Shown: piece by piece, positions 36,045 to 44,817 of the stretch | Position numbering within the stretch: position 1 is the stretch's first letter | Layout of the letters: the number at the start of each line of letters is the position of its first letter | Assembly: GCA_024235255.1 (NCBI GenBank) | Contig: JACKMT010000004.1 | Location: forward strand, 62,001-126,000 | Direction of reading: 5' to 3' | DNA: 64,000 nt | From: Chromatiaceae bacterium | GTDB taxonomy: Bacteria > Pseudomonadota > Gammaproteobacteria > Chromatiales > Chromatiaceae | Notes under the pieces: model-generated | Told to the model about the DNA's origin: nothing | The model's input: the letters and a program-made list of their open reading frames with translations, nothing else | Database searches by the model: none | Program-made: the position numbers and the translations under genes

Positions 36045-36962
36045 CTACCCTAAGTGTGGGTTATACATAGTGATATAGTGGTCGACGAGCAGAAAGGTGA
36101 AGAGCAGGCTTAGATAGACAATAGAGTAGCCAAAGGTCTTCATTGCATGGTCGGCACCTTCACTCAGCCAGAACCGGAGCGCGTGATAGATGAAGCCTAT
36201 ACCCAGTAGCACCGCTCCTGCCAGATAGACCACCCCGCTCATGTTGATCAGGAAGGGCATCAGGGAGACGGCAAACAGCATCAGCGAATAGATCAGCACC
36301 TGGAGTTTGGTGAAGTCGATGCCGTGAGTCACCGGTAGCATGGGGATGCCGGCACGCGCATATTCATCTTTCCGATGTACGGCGAGCGGCCAGAAATGGG
36401 GCGGTGTCCAGATAAATATAATCAGTAACAACAGCAAGGCTTCGGCGGTTACCTCTCCGGTGATCGCGCACCAGCCGAGCAGTGGTGGTGCGGCTCCGGC
36501 AACCCCTCCCCAGACGATGTTCTGCGGTGTCCAGCGTTTGAGGTATAATGTATAGATTACCGCGTAACCGATAAAAGCCAGGAAGGTGAGTCCGGCAGTC
36601 AGCGGGTTGACCAGTGTCCACAACAGTACCATCGAACAGATAGTCAGCAACAGCGCAAAAAAAGCTGCATGCGGTGTGTCCATCCGACCGCTGGGAAGTG
36701 GCCGGCGCTGGGTGCGGCGCATGACCGCATCGATGTGCTGGTCGACGATGTGATTGACTACGGCACCGGCCGCCGACGCCAACGAGATGCCCAGCAATCC
36801 GATCAGCAGTTGTTGCCATGGCACTTCGGCGGGCAGGGAGAGCAGCATGCCGACCAGCGCGGTAAAGGCGATCAGCAGCACCACCTTGGGTTTGGTCAGA
36901 TCGTAATATCTGCGCCAGGTTATGCCATTGACGCTGGCAGCGGTTAGTTCACCGGTAGGCAT
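36045..36962 (-). CDS. ctaB: Protoheme IX farnesyltransferase (heme O synthase)
   Basis: This 305-residue UbiA-family membrane enzyme attaches a farnesyl group to heme b to form heme O. The prenyl-diphosphate motif NHIVDQHIDAVMRRT is near residue 69 and a second acidic region (HRKDEYARAGIPMLP) follows, among about nine helices. AAGGAGA precedes the ATG. It is the last recognised gene of the cytochrome oxidase operon. The next enzyme of the pathway, heme A synthase (CtaA), is not in this window. Confidence 0.95.
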   Translation of the reverse strand: MPTGELTAASVNGITWRRYYDLTKPKVVLLIAFTALVGMLLSLPAEVPWQQLLIGLLGISLASAAGAVVNHIVDQHIDAVMRRTQRRPLPSGRMDTPHAAFFALLLTICSMVLLWTLVNPLTAGLTFLAFIGYAVIYTLYLKRWTPQNIVWGGVAGAAPPLLGWCAITGEVTAEALLLLLIIFIWTPPHFWPLAVHRKDEYARAGIPMLPVTHGIDFTKLQVLIYSLMLFAVSLMPFLINMSGVVYLAGAVLLGIGFIYHALRFWLSEGADHAMKTFGYSIVYLSLLFTFLLVDHYITMYNPHLG

Positions 36963-36963
36963 G

Positions 36964-37602
36964 TTATTCTCCTTGGACCCAGTTCGCCGAAGCTTTCAGC
37001 AGCAGCTGCAGATCTTTTAGTATCTCTTTCGTTTTCAGCGTCTTGAGGTTGTGCCGCATCATCAAGTCCCCTCTGGGATCGATGATGAACAGGTGATCGG
37101 AAGCATCCACTTGATTGAGTTCAAACAGGGACACCGTATCTCCGGCAACGCTGCCGGTTGCGGTGTGCAGGATCTGGGTTCCCTCCAGTCCGTCCATCGG
37201 TGGAAGTTCAGCTGCCTTACCGGATTCCTCCGGTAACAGTATCAGCACGCGGGCGACTCGTTGACGTTCAGCTCCAAGCGCCCGGCGCAGTTGGCGCAGG
37301 TTGATCAACCGCGAAACGCAGCGCTGTTCGCAGTCGCCGTGATTAATTGCAACGAAAACCCATTGGTCTCGGAGTTGATTCCAGTCGAAGGGTTGTCCAC
37401 TCTTGGCGTCGATCAGCTGTAATCCTGAGACCGGTCTCGGGGGATGGACCAGGACACCCTTATTGACGGTTTCGCTGGGTAGCCACTCCGGGTTCATGAT
37501 GAACAGCCAACCAAGCAACGGTGGCATGGCAAATACGGCGATCAACGCCAGCAGGGTAACGCGGTTTTTCCGCGCTCTTGAAGGTTCAACTTTCATCATC
37601 AC
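36964..37602 (-). CDS. Thioredoxin-fold membrane protein, SCO1-like oxidase assembly factor
   Basis: This 212-residue protein has one N-terminal membrane helix (VTLLALIAVFAMPPLLGWLFIM) and a periplasmic thioredoxin-like domain. NHGDCEQRCVSRL supplies a CxxxC pair in the place of the Sco copper motif, and HLFIIDPRGDLMMRHNL resembles the later Sco segment with its His. Divergent SCO-like proteins are common between SURF1 and ctaB in these operons and probably help to load copper or reduce CuA cysteines. It overlaps the SURF1 gene by 17 bases. Confidence 0.8.
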   Translation of the reverse strand: MMMKVEPSRARKNRVTLLALIAVFAMPPLLGWLFIMNPEWLPSETVNKGVLVHPPRPVSGLQLIDAKSGQPFDWNQLRDQWVFVAINHGDCEQRCVSRLINLRQLRRALGAERQRVARVLILLPEESGKAAELPPMDGLEGTQILHTATGSVAGDTVSLFELNQVDASDHLFIIDPRGDLMMRHNLKTLKTKEILKDLQLLLKASANWVQGE

Positions 37603-38332
37603 TGCGAATTCCGGTTTCGGTCCGGCGCACCCAGGAGAGCCGCAGCCAGATAATAGATACGATCAATGCAAAGGCAAACCACTGGATCGCATAGCCGATG
37701 TGCATGCCTTCTTTGGGCTCTTCCTGCGGCCAGGCACGTATGAAACCGTGTTGGTCAGTTGCCGCCTGCAGCAATACGAAAGGGTAGATATCGAGACCGG
37801 ACCACTGTGAGTAGCGTTCCAGTGTCAGATAGGGCCAGCGTGGGTTGGTATCGGCTGACAGTTCGGCCTCGCGCAGGTCGAGTGCGGGAGCGTGGGGGAT
37901 GTTTGCCGTTCCCGTCACTTTCACCGCCGAACCCGGTGTTTCCACTGCTGGAACCGGGCGGTTTTTTTCTGCTTCGACCCAACCCCGGTTGACCAGCAGG
38001 TAAAGATCGCTGCCGTTGATTTGTAATGGCGTGATCACATGAAAACCGTTTTTACCCATATGCTTTCTGTTTTCGATGAAAACGGTTTTTTTCTCGATAA
38101 AAACGCCTTCCGCCAACAGCGAACGGAATTCGTAATCCTCACCAGCGGTGCTCTGCCCGGTCAGTTGCATAGGTGGAAGTTCCAACCGGGCATTGCGCGT
38201 ATCAGCGAAAATACGCTTCTGCTCAGCACGCTCCAACTGCCAGAAACCGAGCCCGATAAACAGTGTGATCAGAACAACCGCGGCGACTGTAGGTATTGGT
38301 TGTGGTTGAAATTGCGGGATACTTGGACTCAT
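37586..38332 (-). CDS. SURF1-family cytochrome oxidase assembly protein
   Basis: SURF1 delivers or inserts heme A during assembly of subunit I. The 248-residue protein has two membrane helices flanking a periplasmic domain. Its N-terminal signature is LFIGLGFWQLERAEQKR, followed by LVNRGWVEAEKNR and, near the end, HIGYAIQWFAFALIVSIIWL. It lies in the standard position between coxC and the SCO-like gene. A short gene on the opposite strand (38418-38624) interrupts the operon upstream. Confidence 0.93.
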   Translation of the reverse strand: MSPSIPQFQPQPIPTVAAVVLITLFIGLGFWQLERAEQKRIFADTRNARLELPPMQLTGQSTAGEDYEFRSLLAEGVFIEKKTVFIENRKHMGKNGFHVITPLQINGSDLYLLVNRGWVEAEKNRPVPAVETPGSAVKVTGTANIPHAPALDLREAELSADTNPRWPYLTLERYSQWSGLDIYPFVLLQAATDQHGFIRAWPQEEPKEGMHIGYAIQWFAFALIVSIIWLRLSWVRRTETGIRSDDES

Positions 38333-38417
38333 ACTGCGCTATAGTCGATATTGATCTTTTAGCAGTCGTTTTCATCATTCGGGTTCTGGTGATGAAGCAA
38401 ACCGAGTCTTCTGAGAA

Positions 38418-38624
38418 ATGATAAAAATCCCAATTATCTTGGTCTTTCTGGTAATAATCGGTTCCCTGGTACAGGGTATGTACTACCTGTCCAAAGACAG
38501 CGGCAGCCAGGACAAAGTCAGATTGGTACGCGCACTGACAATACGTATCTCACTCTCCTTTGTCCTGTTTTTTCTGCTGCTGCTCAGTTATTTCCTGGGT
38601 TGGATCCAGCCACACGGCCTCTAA
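38418..38624 (+). CDS. DUF2909-type twin-helix membrane protein
   Basis: This 68-residue protein has two hydrophobic segments (about 4-24 and 45-63) joined by a basic loop (KDSGSQDKVRLVRALTIR). It resembles the DUF2909 family, which is regularly found between coxC and SURF1 and pointed the other way, as here. The function is unknown; an oxidase-assembly role is suggested only by context. Confidence 0.85.
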   Translation: MIKIPIILVFLVIIGSLVQGMYYLSKDSGSQDKVRLVRALTIRISLSFVLFFLLLLSYFLGWIQPHGL

Positions 38625-38638
38625 GTCTGTCGAATCGG

Positions 38639-39511
38639 TTATAACCAATAGACGAAAATAAAGAGACCCAGCCAGACTACATCCACAAAGTGCCAGTACC
38701 AAGCCACCGCTTCAAACGCAAAGTGGTTATGCGCGGTAAAATGTTTCTTCATGCTGCGCCCCAGAATCGCGATCAGCATGATTGCGCCCATGGTGACATG
38801 AAAACCGTGAAAGCCGGTCAACATATAGAAAGTGGAACCGTACACGCCGGACCCCAGGGTCAGGTTCAGCTCGCTGTATGCGTGTCCGTACTCGTAAGCC
38901 TGCATGACTACGAACAACAGGCCCAACGCGATAGTGGCGATCAGGCCGCGCACCAACTGCTGATTGTTTTCCGCTTTCAGCCCCCAATGTGCCCAAGTGA
39001 TGGTGGCACCACTGCTCAGCAGCAAAAATGTATTGAGCGCAGGTATGCCCCAGGGTCCCATCGGCGTAAACGCCCCGCCGAGCTCTCCCGGGCCGGCAGA
39101 TGGCCAAGCCATCTGGAACTGGCTGTAGAGAATTTCCTGGGTAACACCGAGGTAACCTTCACCGCCTAACCATGGGAGTGCGATGTTGCGGATGTAGTAG
39201 AGGGATCCGAAAAAGGCACCGAAGAAAAATACTTCAGATGCGATGAACCACATCATTCCCATACGGAAAGACCTGTCCACCTGTTTGTTATAGCGGTCAC
39301 TCAGATTTTCCGCGATGACATCGCGAAACCAGCCGAATAGTAAGTAGGCAAACAGCAATAGGCCGGCGATTACAATGAACTTACCTAGAGACACGCCATT
39401 CATGGCCAGTGCTGCACCAAACAACGTGGAGAGTAGCGAGATCATGCCGATGACCGGCCACGGGCTTGGATCTGGTATGAAGTAGTGTGAACTATGTTCC
39501 TTTGCTGACAT
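38639..39511 (-). CDS. coxC: Cytochrome c oxidase subunit III
   Basis: This 290-residue subunit has seven membrane helices. Family sequences include WFIASEVFFFGAFFGSLYY, TWAHWGLKAENN and GFHGFHVTMGAIML, and the protein ends FVDVVWLGLFIFVYWL. Subunit III stabilises the proton-pumping core at the inner membrane. GGGGAG precedes the ATG, which overlaps the end of ctaG by 20 bases. Confidence 0.97.
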   Translation of the reverse strand: MSAKEHSSHYFIPDPSPWPVIGMISLLSTLFGAALAMNGVSLGKFIVIAGLLLFAYLLFGWFRDVIAENLSDRYNKQVDRSFRMGMMWFIASEVFFFGAFFGSLYYIRNIALPWLGGEGYLGVTQEILYSQFQMAWPSAGPGELGGAFTPMGPWGIPALNTFLLLSSGATITWAHWGLKAENNQQLVRGLIATIALGLLFVVMQAYEYGHAYSELNLTLGSGVYGSTFYMLTGFHGFHVTMGAIMLIAILGRSMKKHFTAHNHFAFEAVAWYWHFVDVVWLGLFIFVYWL

Positions 39512-40130
39512 GGAGACTCCCCTTGGGACTATCGCTCTTTACGGCGGTTGCTGAACTGGGTTGTAAGGTTCCGGTCTGCGAATCGCTGGCCTCCAGCTTC
39601 AGGAAACTGTAGGCCAATGTGAGGGAGTTAATCCCCTCCGGCAGATCGGGTGAAACGATAAAACGCAGCGGCATGTCGGCGGACTCACCGCCGTCCAACA
39701 GCTGCCTGTTGAAACAGAAACATTCGAGTTTATTAAAATAGGGTGTTGCCTGCCAGGGAACGATACTGGGTATTGCTTGTCCGATTACCTGGCTGCTGCT
39801 GCGATTTTTTGCCTTGAACATCACCTGGTACATTTTTCCGGGTGTTACCAGCAGGCGTTGCTCCGTCGCTTCGAATTCCCACGGCAGATTCGGATGCACT
39901 GAGGTGTCAAATTTGACCACTAGTTCCCGATCTGACTCCGCTACCGAGCTTACCTGTGCGGCTGGTGCGATGTCACTACGGATAGCCACTGACTGTACAC
40001 CGGTCACCTGGCAGAGCAGGTTGTAGAGCGGGACCATGGCAAATCCGAATCCGAACATGCCCAAGGCCAATCCCGCCAGTAACAGCGTGGTTTTGCGTTT
40101 GCCCGAATCTATGGACGCAGCTGGTTTCAT
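39492..40130 (-). CDS. ctaG: Cytochrome c oxidase copper-B assembly protein CtaG (Cox11)
   Basis: Cox11 places copper into the CuB site of subunit I. From the ATG at 40130 it is 212 residues: one membrane helix (LLLAGLALGMFGFGFAMVPLYNLLCQVTG) and a periplasmic domain with the copper motif KLECFCFNRQ. The final twenty or so residues are an unusual Ser-rich tail. The frame continues upstream through an overlapping small gene, but the ATGA overlap with that gene (40127-40130) fixes this start. Confidence 0.95.
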   Translation of the reverse strand: MKPAASIDSGKRKTTLLLAGLALGMFGFGFAMVPLYNLLCQVTGVQSVAIRSDIAPAAQVSSVAESDRELVVKFDTSVHPNLPWEFEATEQRLLVTPGKMYQVMFKAKNRSSSQVIGQAIPSIVPWQATPYFNKLECFCFNRQLLDGGESADMPLRFIVSPDLPEGINSLTLAYSFLKLEASDSQTGTLQPSSATAVKSDSPKGSLHVSKGT

Positions 40131-40273
40131 CTGCTCAGGTCGCCCGCAACCGTGAACAGGTTCATCCAGAATGGAAACGACGTGAGCAGGAAGAACAGAG
40201 CCAATCCGCCCAGTATCAGGGCGAGCCGGATGTTCTTTCGTCTGAGTTCGTCGTCTTGGCTTGGCATACTCAT
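40127..40273 (-). CDS. 48-residue single-helix membrane protein between coxA and ctaG
   Basis: This short gene is easily missed. Its product starts MSMPSQDDELRRKN, has one strongly hydrophobic helix (about residues 15-41, LALILGGLALFFLLTSFPFW), and ends VAGDLSR. It begins 11 bases after the coxA stop with GAGG upstream, and its TGA overlaps the ctaG ATG as ATGA. Small hydrophobic genes occupy this place in many aa3 oxidase operons and are annotated as cytochrome oxidase small subunits or assembly factors. The coupling and charge pattern make it very likely translated. Confidence 0.8.
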   Translation of the reverse strand: MSMPSQDDELRRKNIRLALILGGLALFFLLTSFPFWMNLFTVAGDLSR

Positions 40274-40284
40274 CGTCTAATGCC

Positions 40285-41889
40285 TCATTTAATCTGAGGC
40301 GCCGTCTCCCAGGTATGAAAAGCGGGCGGTGAGCCAACCTCCCACTCAAGTCCCTTTGCGCCTTCCCAGGATTTGTTCTCCGACTTCTTCAGGCTCCTGC
40401 CGCCGCGAATCGTCTGGATGACGATGTAAAGGAACAGCAGGTGGCTGAGTCCGAAGATCATCGCACCGATGCTGGACATCACATTGAACTCGGTGAACAT
40501 CACGTTGTAGTCGATGATGCGGCGCGGCATGCCGGCCAGGCCAAGAAAGTGCTGCGGAAAGAAGGTGATGTTGAAGCCGATCACGTTGATCCAGAAAAAG
40601 ATCTTGCCCAGCCGCTCGTTATACATGTTGCCGGTCCATTTCGGCAGCCAGTAGAAGACCCCGGCAAACAGGCCGAAGACTGCGCCTGGCATCAACACAT
40701 AATGGAAATGGGCGACTACGAACATGCTGTCGTGGTACTGCATATCTGCCGGCACTACCGCCAGCATCACGCCGCTCAATCCACCGAAGGTGAACATCAG
40801 GATGATGCCGATGGCAAATAGCATCGGCGTCTCGAAGGTCATCGCGCCGCGCCACATGGTGGCGATGAAGTTGAATACCATCAGCCCGACCGGAATCGAG
40901 ATCAGGATGGTGCCCACCATGAAATAGGTGACTGCGCCCAGCGACATGCCGATGGTGTACTGGTGATGCGCCCAGACGACCATGCCGATGGTGGCCACCG
41001 CCAGCATGGCACCCACCATGGATCGATAACCGAACAGCGGCTTACGTGCAAAGGTCGGAATCACATGTGACAGCACGCCGATCGACGGCAGCAGCAGGAT
41101 GTACACTTCGGGGTGCCCGAAGAACCAGAACAGGTGTTGGAACAGCACCGGATCCCCACCGCCGGCGGCATCGAAGAAGCTGGTGCCGAAGTGCCGGTCG
41201 AATAGCAGCATGGTGACGCCGCCCGCCAATACCGGAACGACCAGGATGAGCAGAAAAGCGGTCACCAGCCAGGTCCAGCAGAACATCGGCATCTTCATCA
41301 AGGTCATGCCCGGCGCGCGCATGTTGAGCAATGTGACGATGATATTGATCGAAGCCAGGATGGAGGAGATGCCCAGCAGGTGGATGGCAAAGATCAGGAA
41401 ATCCATTGACATGCCAACCTGTACCGACAGCGGTGGGTAGATGGTCCAGCCGGTGTTGATCTGGGTGCCGCCGCCCGGGAAAAAGGGCACCACGAACGAC
41501 AGTATCAGCATGGTGGCCGCAGCCGGCAGAATCCAGAAGCTGAGGTTGTTCATACGCGGCAGCGCCATGTCCGGTGCACCGATCATGAGCGGAATCATCC
41601 AGTTCGCCAATCCCGCCGCAGCCGGCATTACCGCGCCGAAGATCATCAACAGCGCGTGGTTGGTGACCAGGTTATTGTAGAGGTCGGGATCGATCAACTG
41701 GATGCCCGGCTGAAACAGCTCGGCGCGGATCAGCATTGCACTGGCGCCGCCCAGGAACAGCATGGTCAGTGCGAACAGCAGATAGAGCGTGCCGATATCC
41801 TTATGGTTGGTGCTGTAGAGCCAGCGTCTCCAGCCAGTGGGTGCCCCGTGATGATGGGCTTCATCGTGACTCATGGTGGTTGTTGTCAT
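40285..41889 (-). CDS. coxA: Cytochrome c oxidase subunit I
   Basis: This 534-residue catalytic subunit has twelve membrane helices. Heme and copper ligands are visible: His in TNHALLMIFG (low-spin heme), WFFGHPEVYILLLP (CuB His, with the Glu and the Tyr crosslinked to His that define A1-type oxidases), AHHQYT (two CuB His) and VAHFHYVLMPG (both axial hemes). It reduces O2 to water and pumps protons. It uses heme A-type hemes in known relatives. It follows coxB by 17 bases. Confidence 0.98.
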   Translation of the reverse strand: MTTTTMSHDEAHHHGAPTGWRRWLYSTNHKDIGTLYLLFALTMLFLGGASAMLIRAELFQPGIQLIDPDLYNNLVTNHALLMIFGAVMPAAAGLANWMIPLMIGAPDMALPRMNNLSFWILPAAATMLILSFVVPFFPGGGTQINTGWTIYPPLSVQVGMSMDFLIFAIHLLGISSILASINIIVTLLNMRAPGMTLMKMPMFCWTWLVTAFLLILVVPVLAGGVTMLLFDRHFGTSFFDAAGGGDPVLFQHLFWFFGHPEVYILLLPSIGVLSHVIPTFARKPLFGYRSMVGAMLAVATIGMVVWAHHQYTIGMSLGAVTYFMVGTILISIPVGLMVFNFIATMWRGAMTFETPMLFAIGIILMFTFGGLSGVMLAVVPADMQYHDSMFVVAHFHYVLMPGAVFGLFAGVFYWLPKWTGNMYNERLGKIFFWINVIGFNITFFPQHFLGLAGMPRRIIDYNVMFTEFNVMSSIGAMIFGLSHLLFLYIVIQTIRGGRSLKKSENKSWEGAKGLEWEVGSPPAFHTWETAPQIK

Positions 41890-41906
41890 CTTTACTTATC
41901 TCCCTC

Positions 41907-43031
41907 TTAACGCGCGTTCTTCACGTCTGCGGGCTGAATGACATCGCCGGTGTCATTACCCCAGGCATTTCGTTCATAAGTGATAATTGCCGCGATCTCC
42001 AGATCGTTGAGCGAACTCCAGCTCTGCATCGCGGTGCCCTCTTTTCCGTTGAGCACGATTTTCAGGTGATCCACAATGGCGCCGGTCGCAATGGGCGATC
42101 CCTTGAGCGGGGGAAATGCCGGCGGCAGGCCGGTGCCGTTAATCTGGTGGCAGGCGGCGCATTTGGTGTTGAATAACGCCTCACCCTTAGCCATCAGCTC
42201 CTCTTTGCTCCAGCTCTTTTCGCTGCTGGCTTCCGCAGCGGCGGCTTCTTCGACCGCTTTCTCCTTACCCACCCACTCAGCAAATTTCTCGGGCGAAACA
42301 GCCTCCACTACGATCGGCATACGCGAGTGCCAGGTACCGCAGAGTTCCGCGCACTGGCCGCGAAATACACCCTCACGGTCCATTTCAATCCAGGTCTCGG
42401 TAACATAACCTGCGATAGCGTCCTTTTTAAAAGCCAATTCCGGCACCCAGAAAGCGTGGTTGACATCGGCGGAAGTGTGTAGAAATCGGATTTTGGTGCC
42501 GGTAGGGAGCACCAGTCTGTTGTCCACATCACGCAGGTAGAGATCGCCGGCTTTGTCTTCGGTGAGTGCCCGACTCTCTATCTTGATACCGTGGTCCAGA
42601 TAGTCAAACTCCCACCACCACTGGTGCCCGGTCACCTTTAAATCCATGATATCCTTCTCTTTGGGAACGTCCCATACCGTTTTCAACACGGTATTTGCAC
42701 CATGCGCAATGGTGAAGTCGACACCGAGAACCAGGGCTGGGACGATTACCCAGGACCAGTGGCCAAACCAGGTGTTATGAAAATTCTGGTCGGCTTGGTA
42801 GCCGCGGCTCTTGCGGTGGAAATAGACTGAATAGAGAACGATTGAGAATACGATGATCAGCAGGAAAGTGGCGATTTGCATCGTCAGCATGTGGATATCG
42901 TAAATATCCCGCGCTACCTTGCCAGCCGGCTCAGGAAAGTTGATACCGTATTCAGCCTGTGCCGTTCCCAACAACAGTACTCCCAGGATCAACAACAATG
43001 GTTTTATTGTGTAAATAGACTTAAAGCACAT
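41907..43031 (-). CDS. coxB: Cytochrome c oxidase subunit II with C-terminal cytochrome c domain
   Basis: From the ATG at 43031 this is a 374-residue protein with a signal peptide (ending GTAQA), two membrane helices, a cupredoxin domain and a fused cytochrome c. The CuA ligands are in HAFWVPEL and GQCAELCGTWHSRMP. The heme c motif is CAACH near residue 295, with a probable Met ligand later (TAMQSW). Such fusions are called caa3-type. An upstream TTG at 43088 gives an extra N-terminus without a good site, so I rejected it. The spacer between the domains is Ala/Glu-rich. Confidence 0.96.
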   Translation of the reverse strand: MCFKSIYTIKPLLLILGVLLLGTAQAEYGINFPEPAGKVARDIYDIHMLTMQIATFLLIIVFSIVLYSVYFHRKSRGYQADQNFHNTWFGHWSWVIVPALVLGVDFTIAHGANTVLKTVWDVPKEKDIMDLKVTGHQWWWEFDYLDHGIKIESRALTEDKAGDLYLRDVDNRLVLPTGTKIRFLHTSADVNHAFWVPELAFKKDAIAGYVTETWIEMDREGVFRGQCAELCGTWHSRMPIVVEAVSPEKFAEWVGKEKAVEEAAAAEASSEKSWSKEELMAKGEALFNTKCAACHQINGTGLPPAFPPLKGSPIATGAIVDHLKIVLNGKEGTAMQSWSSLNDLEIAAIITYERNAWGNDTGDVIQPADVKNAR

Positions 43032-43117
43032 ACGCTCTCTACTCCAGACATGTTCCTGTCGGGCTTGGTTATTAGTTTTGGTTTTCAAGAATTACTTCCA
43101 GGTCACTGCGTTAAAGG

Positions 43118-43588
43118 TTACTGCAATGCGGAACGAATCCTCAACGCCAGCCGTTCACGCTCACTCTCTTCCAGAAATGCTCCGATTTCAACATAGCGTC
43201 CATGCGAACCGATGATCAATTTTTTCGGGTGCCAACTGCAGGGTGCATCAATCAACGCGACTTTTAGCCACCCTTTTGGAAAGCTGACACCTTGATCAGA
43301 CGCTTCCCCTTTACTGGTTCGGACCGTGGTTTCGCCGATTTCCAGAATCTGCTGCTGCTGCGACCATTTGCACTGCATATAGAGAGCCGATACCAGCACT
43401 GCCAATTCCAATCCGGTGAAAGGTATCACCATCCAGGCTCCCTGCATAGAAAAGTAGAGGGTGACACCCAGGAGCGCAGCGCCGATGACGCCGGTGGCCA
43501 GGCAAACCTGCCCTGTTTTCAGGCTTCGGTTAGGCCGGAGAATATAAGTCGTCTCCAGTCCTGCTGAGTGAGTTTCCTTAACCGCCAT
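43118..43588 (-). CDS. DUF2244 membrane protein at the head of the oxidase operon
   Basis: This 156-residue protein has two adjacent membrane helices (about 25-68) and a soluble C-terminal part that includes SFPKGWLKVALIDAP and HGRYVEIGAFLEESERERLA. It fits the DUF2244 family, often the first gene before coxB. GGGAGCG precedes the ATG. Function unknown, probably oxidase-related by its conserved position. The region upstream contains an FNR-like site. Confidence 0.88.
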   Translation of the reverse strand: MAVKETHSAGLETTYILRPNRSLKTGQVCLATGVIGAALLGVTLYFSMQGAWMVIPFTGLELAVLVSALYMQCKWSQQQQILEIGETTVRTSKGEASDQGVSFPKGWLKVALIDAPCSWHPKKLIIGSHGRYVEIGAFLEESERERLALRIRSALQ

Positions 43589-43975
43589 AAACGCTCCCGC
43601 CGGTTTCTCCCTTCAATTCTGAAACTAACCCGTTACCTGGGTTGTTTTTAATCACATATCGTAATTTCGATGTCTGCATTGTGTGATTTGGCGTATCAAT
43701 AATACCGACTATTTGACATATATCAATTCCTAAAAGAATAATTATCCGGGCTAAAATAAAATCAGAAGATACTGAATTGCTTTAAAATATTTTTCTATGC
43801 CCGTATAACCCATTACGCAAATCTGTCTCTGAGTTAGGGGAAATAGCCTGTTCTCTATGCGGCGGTGGTTTTCACCTTGCTTTTAATGGAATTGAAGTTT
43901 AAAACACGGCTGAATATGCTTGCTGCTGACAATGCAAAAAATTTATCCGTAATAATGAAGGCATAGGGAATTTTT
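43589..43975. other. 387-base divergent regulatory region between the oxidase operon and the DUF2189 gene
   Basis: This A/T-rich gap must hold promoters for both directions. It contains an FNR-type palindrome (43713-43726) and, on the + strand, a TAAAAT (43752-43757) about 44 bases after its centre. No small gene or strong -35/-10 pair is unambiguous. A weak hairpin AACCC/GGGTT occurs near 43627-43643. Confidence 0.6.
43713..43726. promoter_or_regulatory. FNR/ANR-type binding site
   Basis: TTGACATATATCAA matches the FNR consensus TTGAT-N4-ATCAA at nine of ten positions. It lies 125 bases before the start of the leftward oxidase operon and 250 bases before the rightward DUF2189 gene. Which promoter it serves is unclear. 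A Crp/Fnr protein with an FNR-like recognition helix is encoded at 52208-52915. Confidence 0.6.
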
Positions 43976-44761
43976 ATGACGCATACAACCCCAGAGGCTC
44001 ACCATTCCGGCAGCGCGATGGCAGTAAATGAAGTGACGCTCGATCACCCATGGCGCTGGATAGAATCAGGCTGGGCGGATTTCAGAAGAGCGCCGGCGAT
44101 TAGCTTGATATACGGACTGATCTTCGTTCTGGTCAGTTATCTGCTGGTGGTCTGGCTCTACCTGAGTGACCGCTTCTTTCTGGTGCCGCCGTTGACCGCA
44201 GGATACTTTCTGGTGACGCCTTTTTTGGCGTTGGGGCTGTACGATGTCAGCCGTCGGCTGGAACACGATCAGATGCCGGATATCCGCGAGTCGTTCGGCG
44301 CCTGGCGCGCCAATCCATTTAACCTGTTTGCCATGGGCTTGGTGCTTATGCTGCTGCTGTTGTTCTGGATGATGGCGGCAAACTTCGTATTTGCGATCTT
44401 CTACACCGGCATTACGCCCCGGCTCGATGAGCTGATCCACGTACTGATTTTATCCGGGGAGAGTCCTGCTTTTCTGGCGATGGGAATTATCAGCGGCAGT
44501 TTTTTTGCGTTGGCTGCGTTCAGTATCAGCGTGGTGGCGGTGCCGATGCTGGTGGACCGCAAGGCGGATGTCATGGATGCGATTTCCACCAGTCTGACCG
44601 CGGTTCGTACGAATATCCGGCCGCTTATGCTCTGGGCGTCGCTGATCGTGATGTTTGTCGGGCTGGGTCTGATCACCTTTTTTATCGGGCTGGCCGTGTT
44701 CATGCCGATTGTTGGGTACGCCAGCTGGCATGCCTACCGTGACCTGGTGACCATCTCCTGA
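43976..44761 (+). CDS. DUF2189 membrane protein
   Basis: This 261-residue protein has about six membrane helices. The N-terminal part contains the family-like DHPWRWIESGWADFRRAPAISLIYG, and the middle has YDVSRRLEHDQMPDIRESFGAW. It fits DUF2189, which is commonly near cytochrome oxidase genes. AGGGAA precedes the ATG. The function is unknown. The close divergent arrangement with the oxidase operon suggests shared control. Confidence 0.87.
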   Translation: MTHTTPEAHHSGSAMAVNEVTLDHPWRWIESGWADFRRAPAISLIYGLIFVLVSYLLVVWLYLSDRFFLVPPLTAGYFLVTPFLALGLYDVSRRLEHDQMPDIRESFGAWRANPFNLFAMGLVLMLLLLFWMMAANFVFAIFYTGITPRLDELIHVLILSGESPAFLAMGIISGSFFALAAFSISVVAVPMLVDRKADVMDAISTSLTAVRTNIRPLMLWASLIVMFVGLGLITFFIGLAVFMPIVGYASWHAYRDLVTIS

Positions 44762-44817
44762 AACGGTTTTTTACGTCTTGATTTATATGCGGTAGCTTCT
44801 TAATAACCCATGCATTC

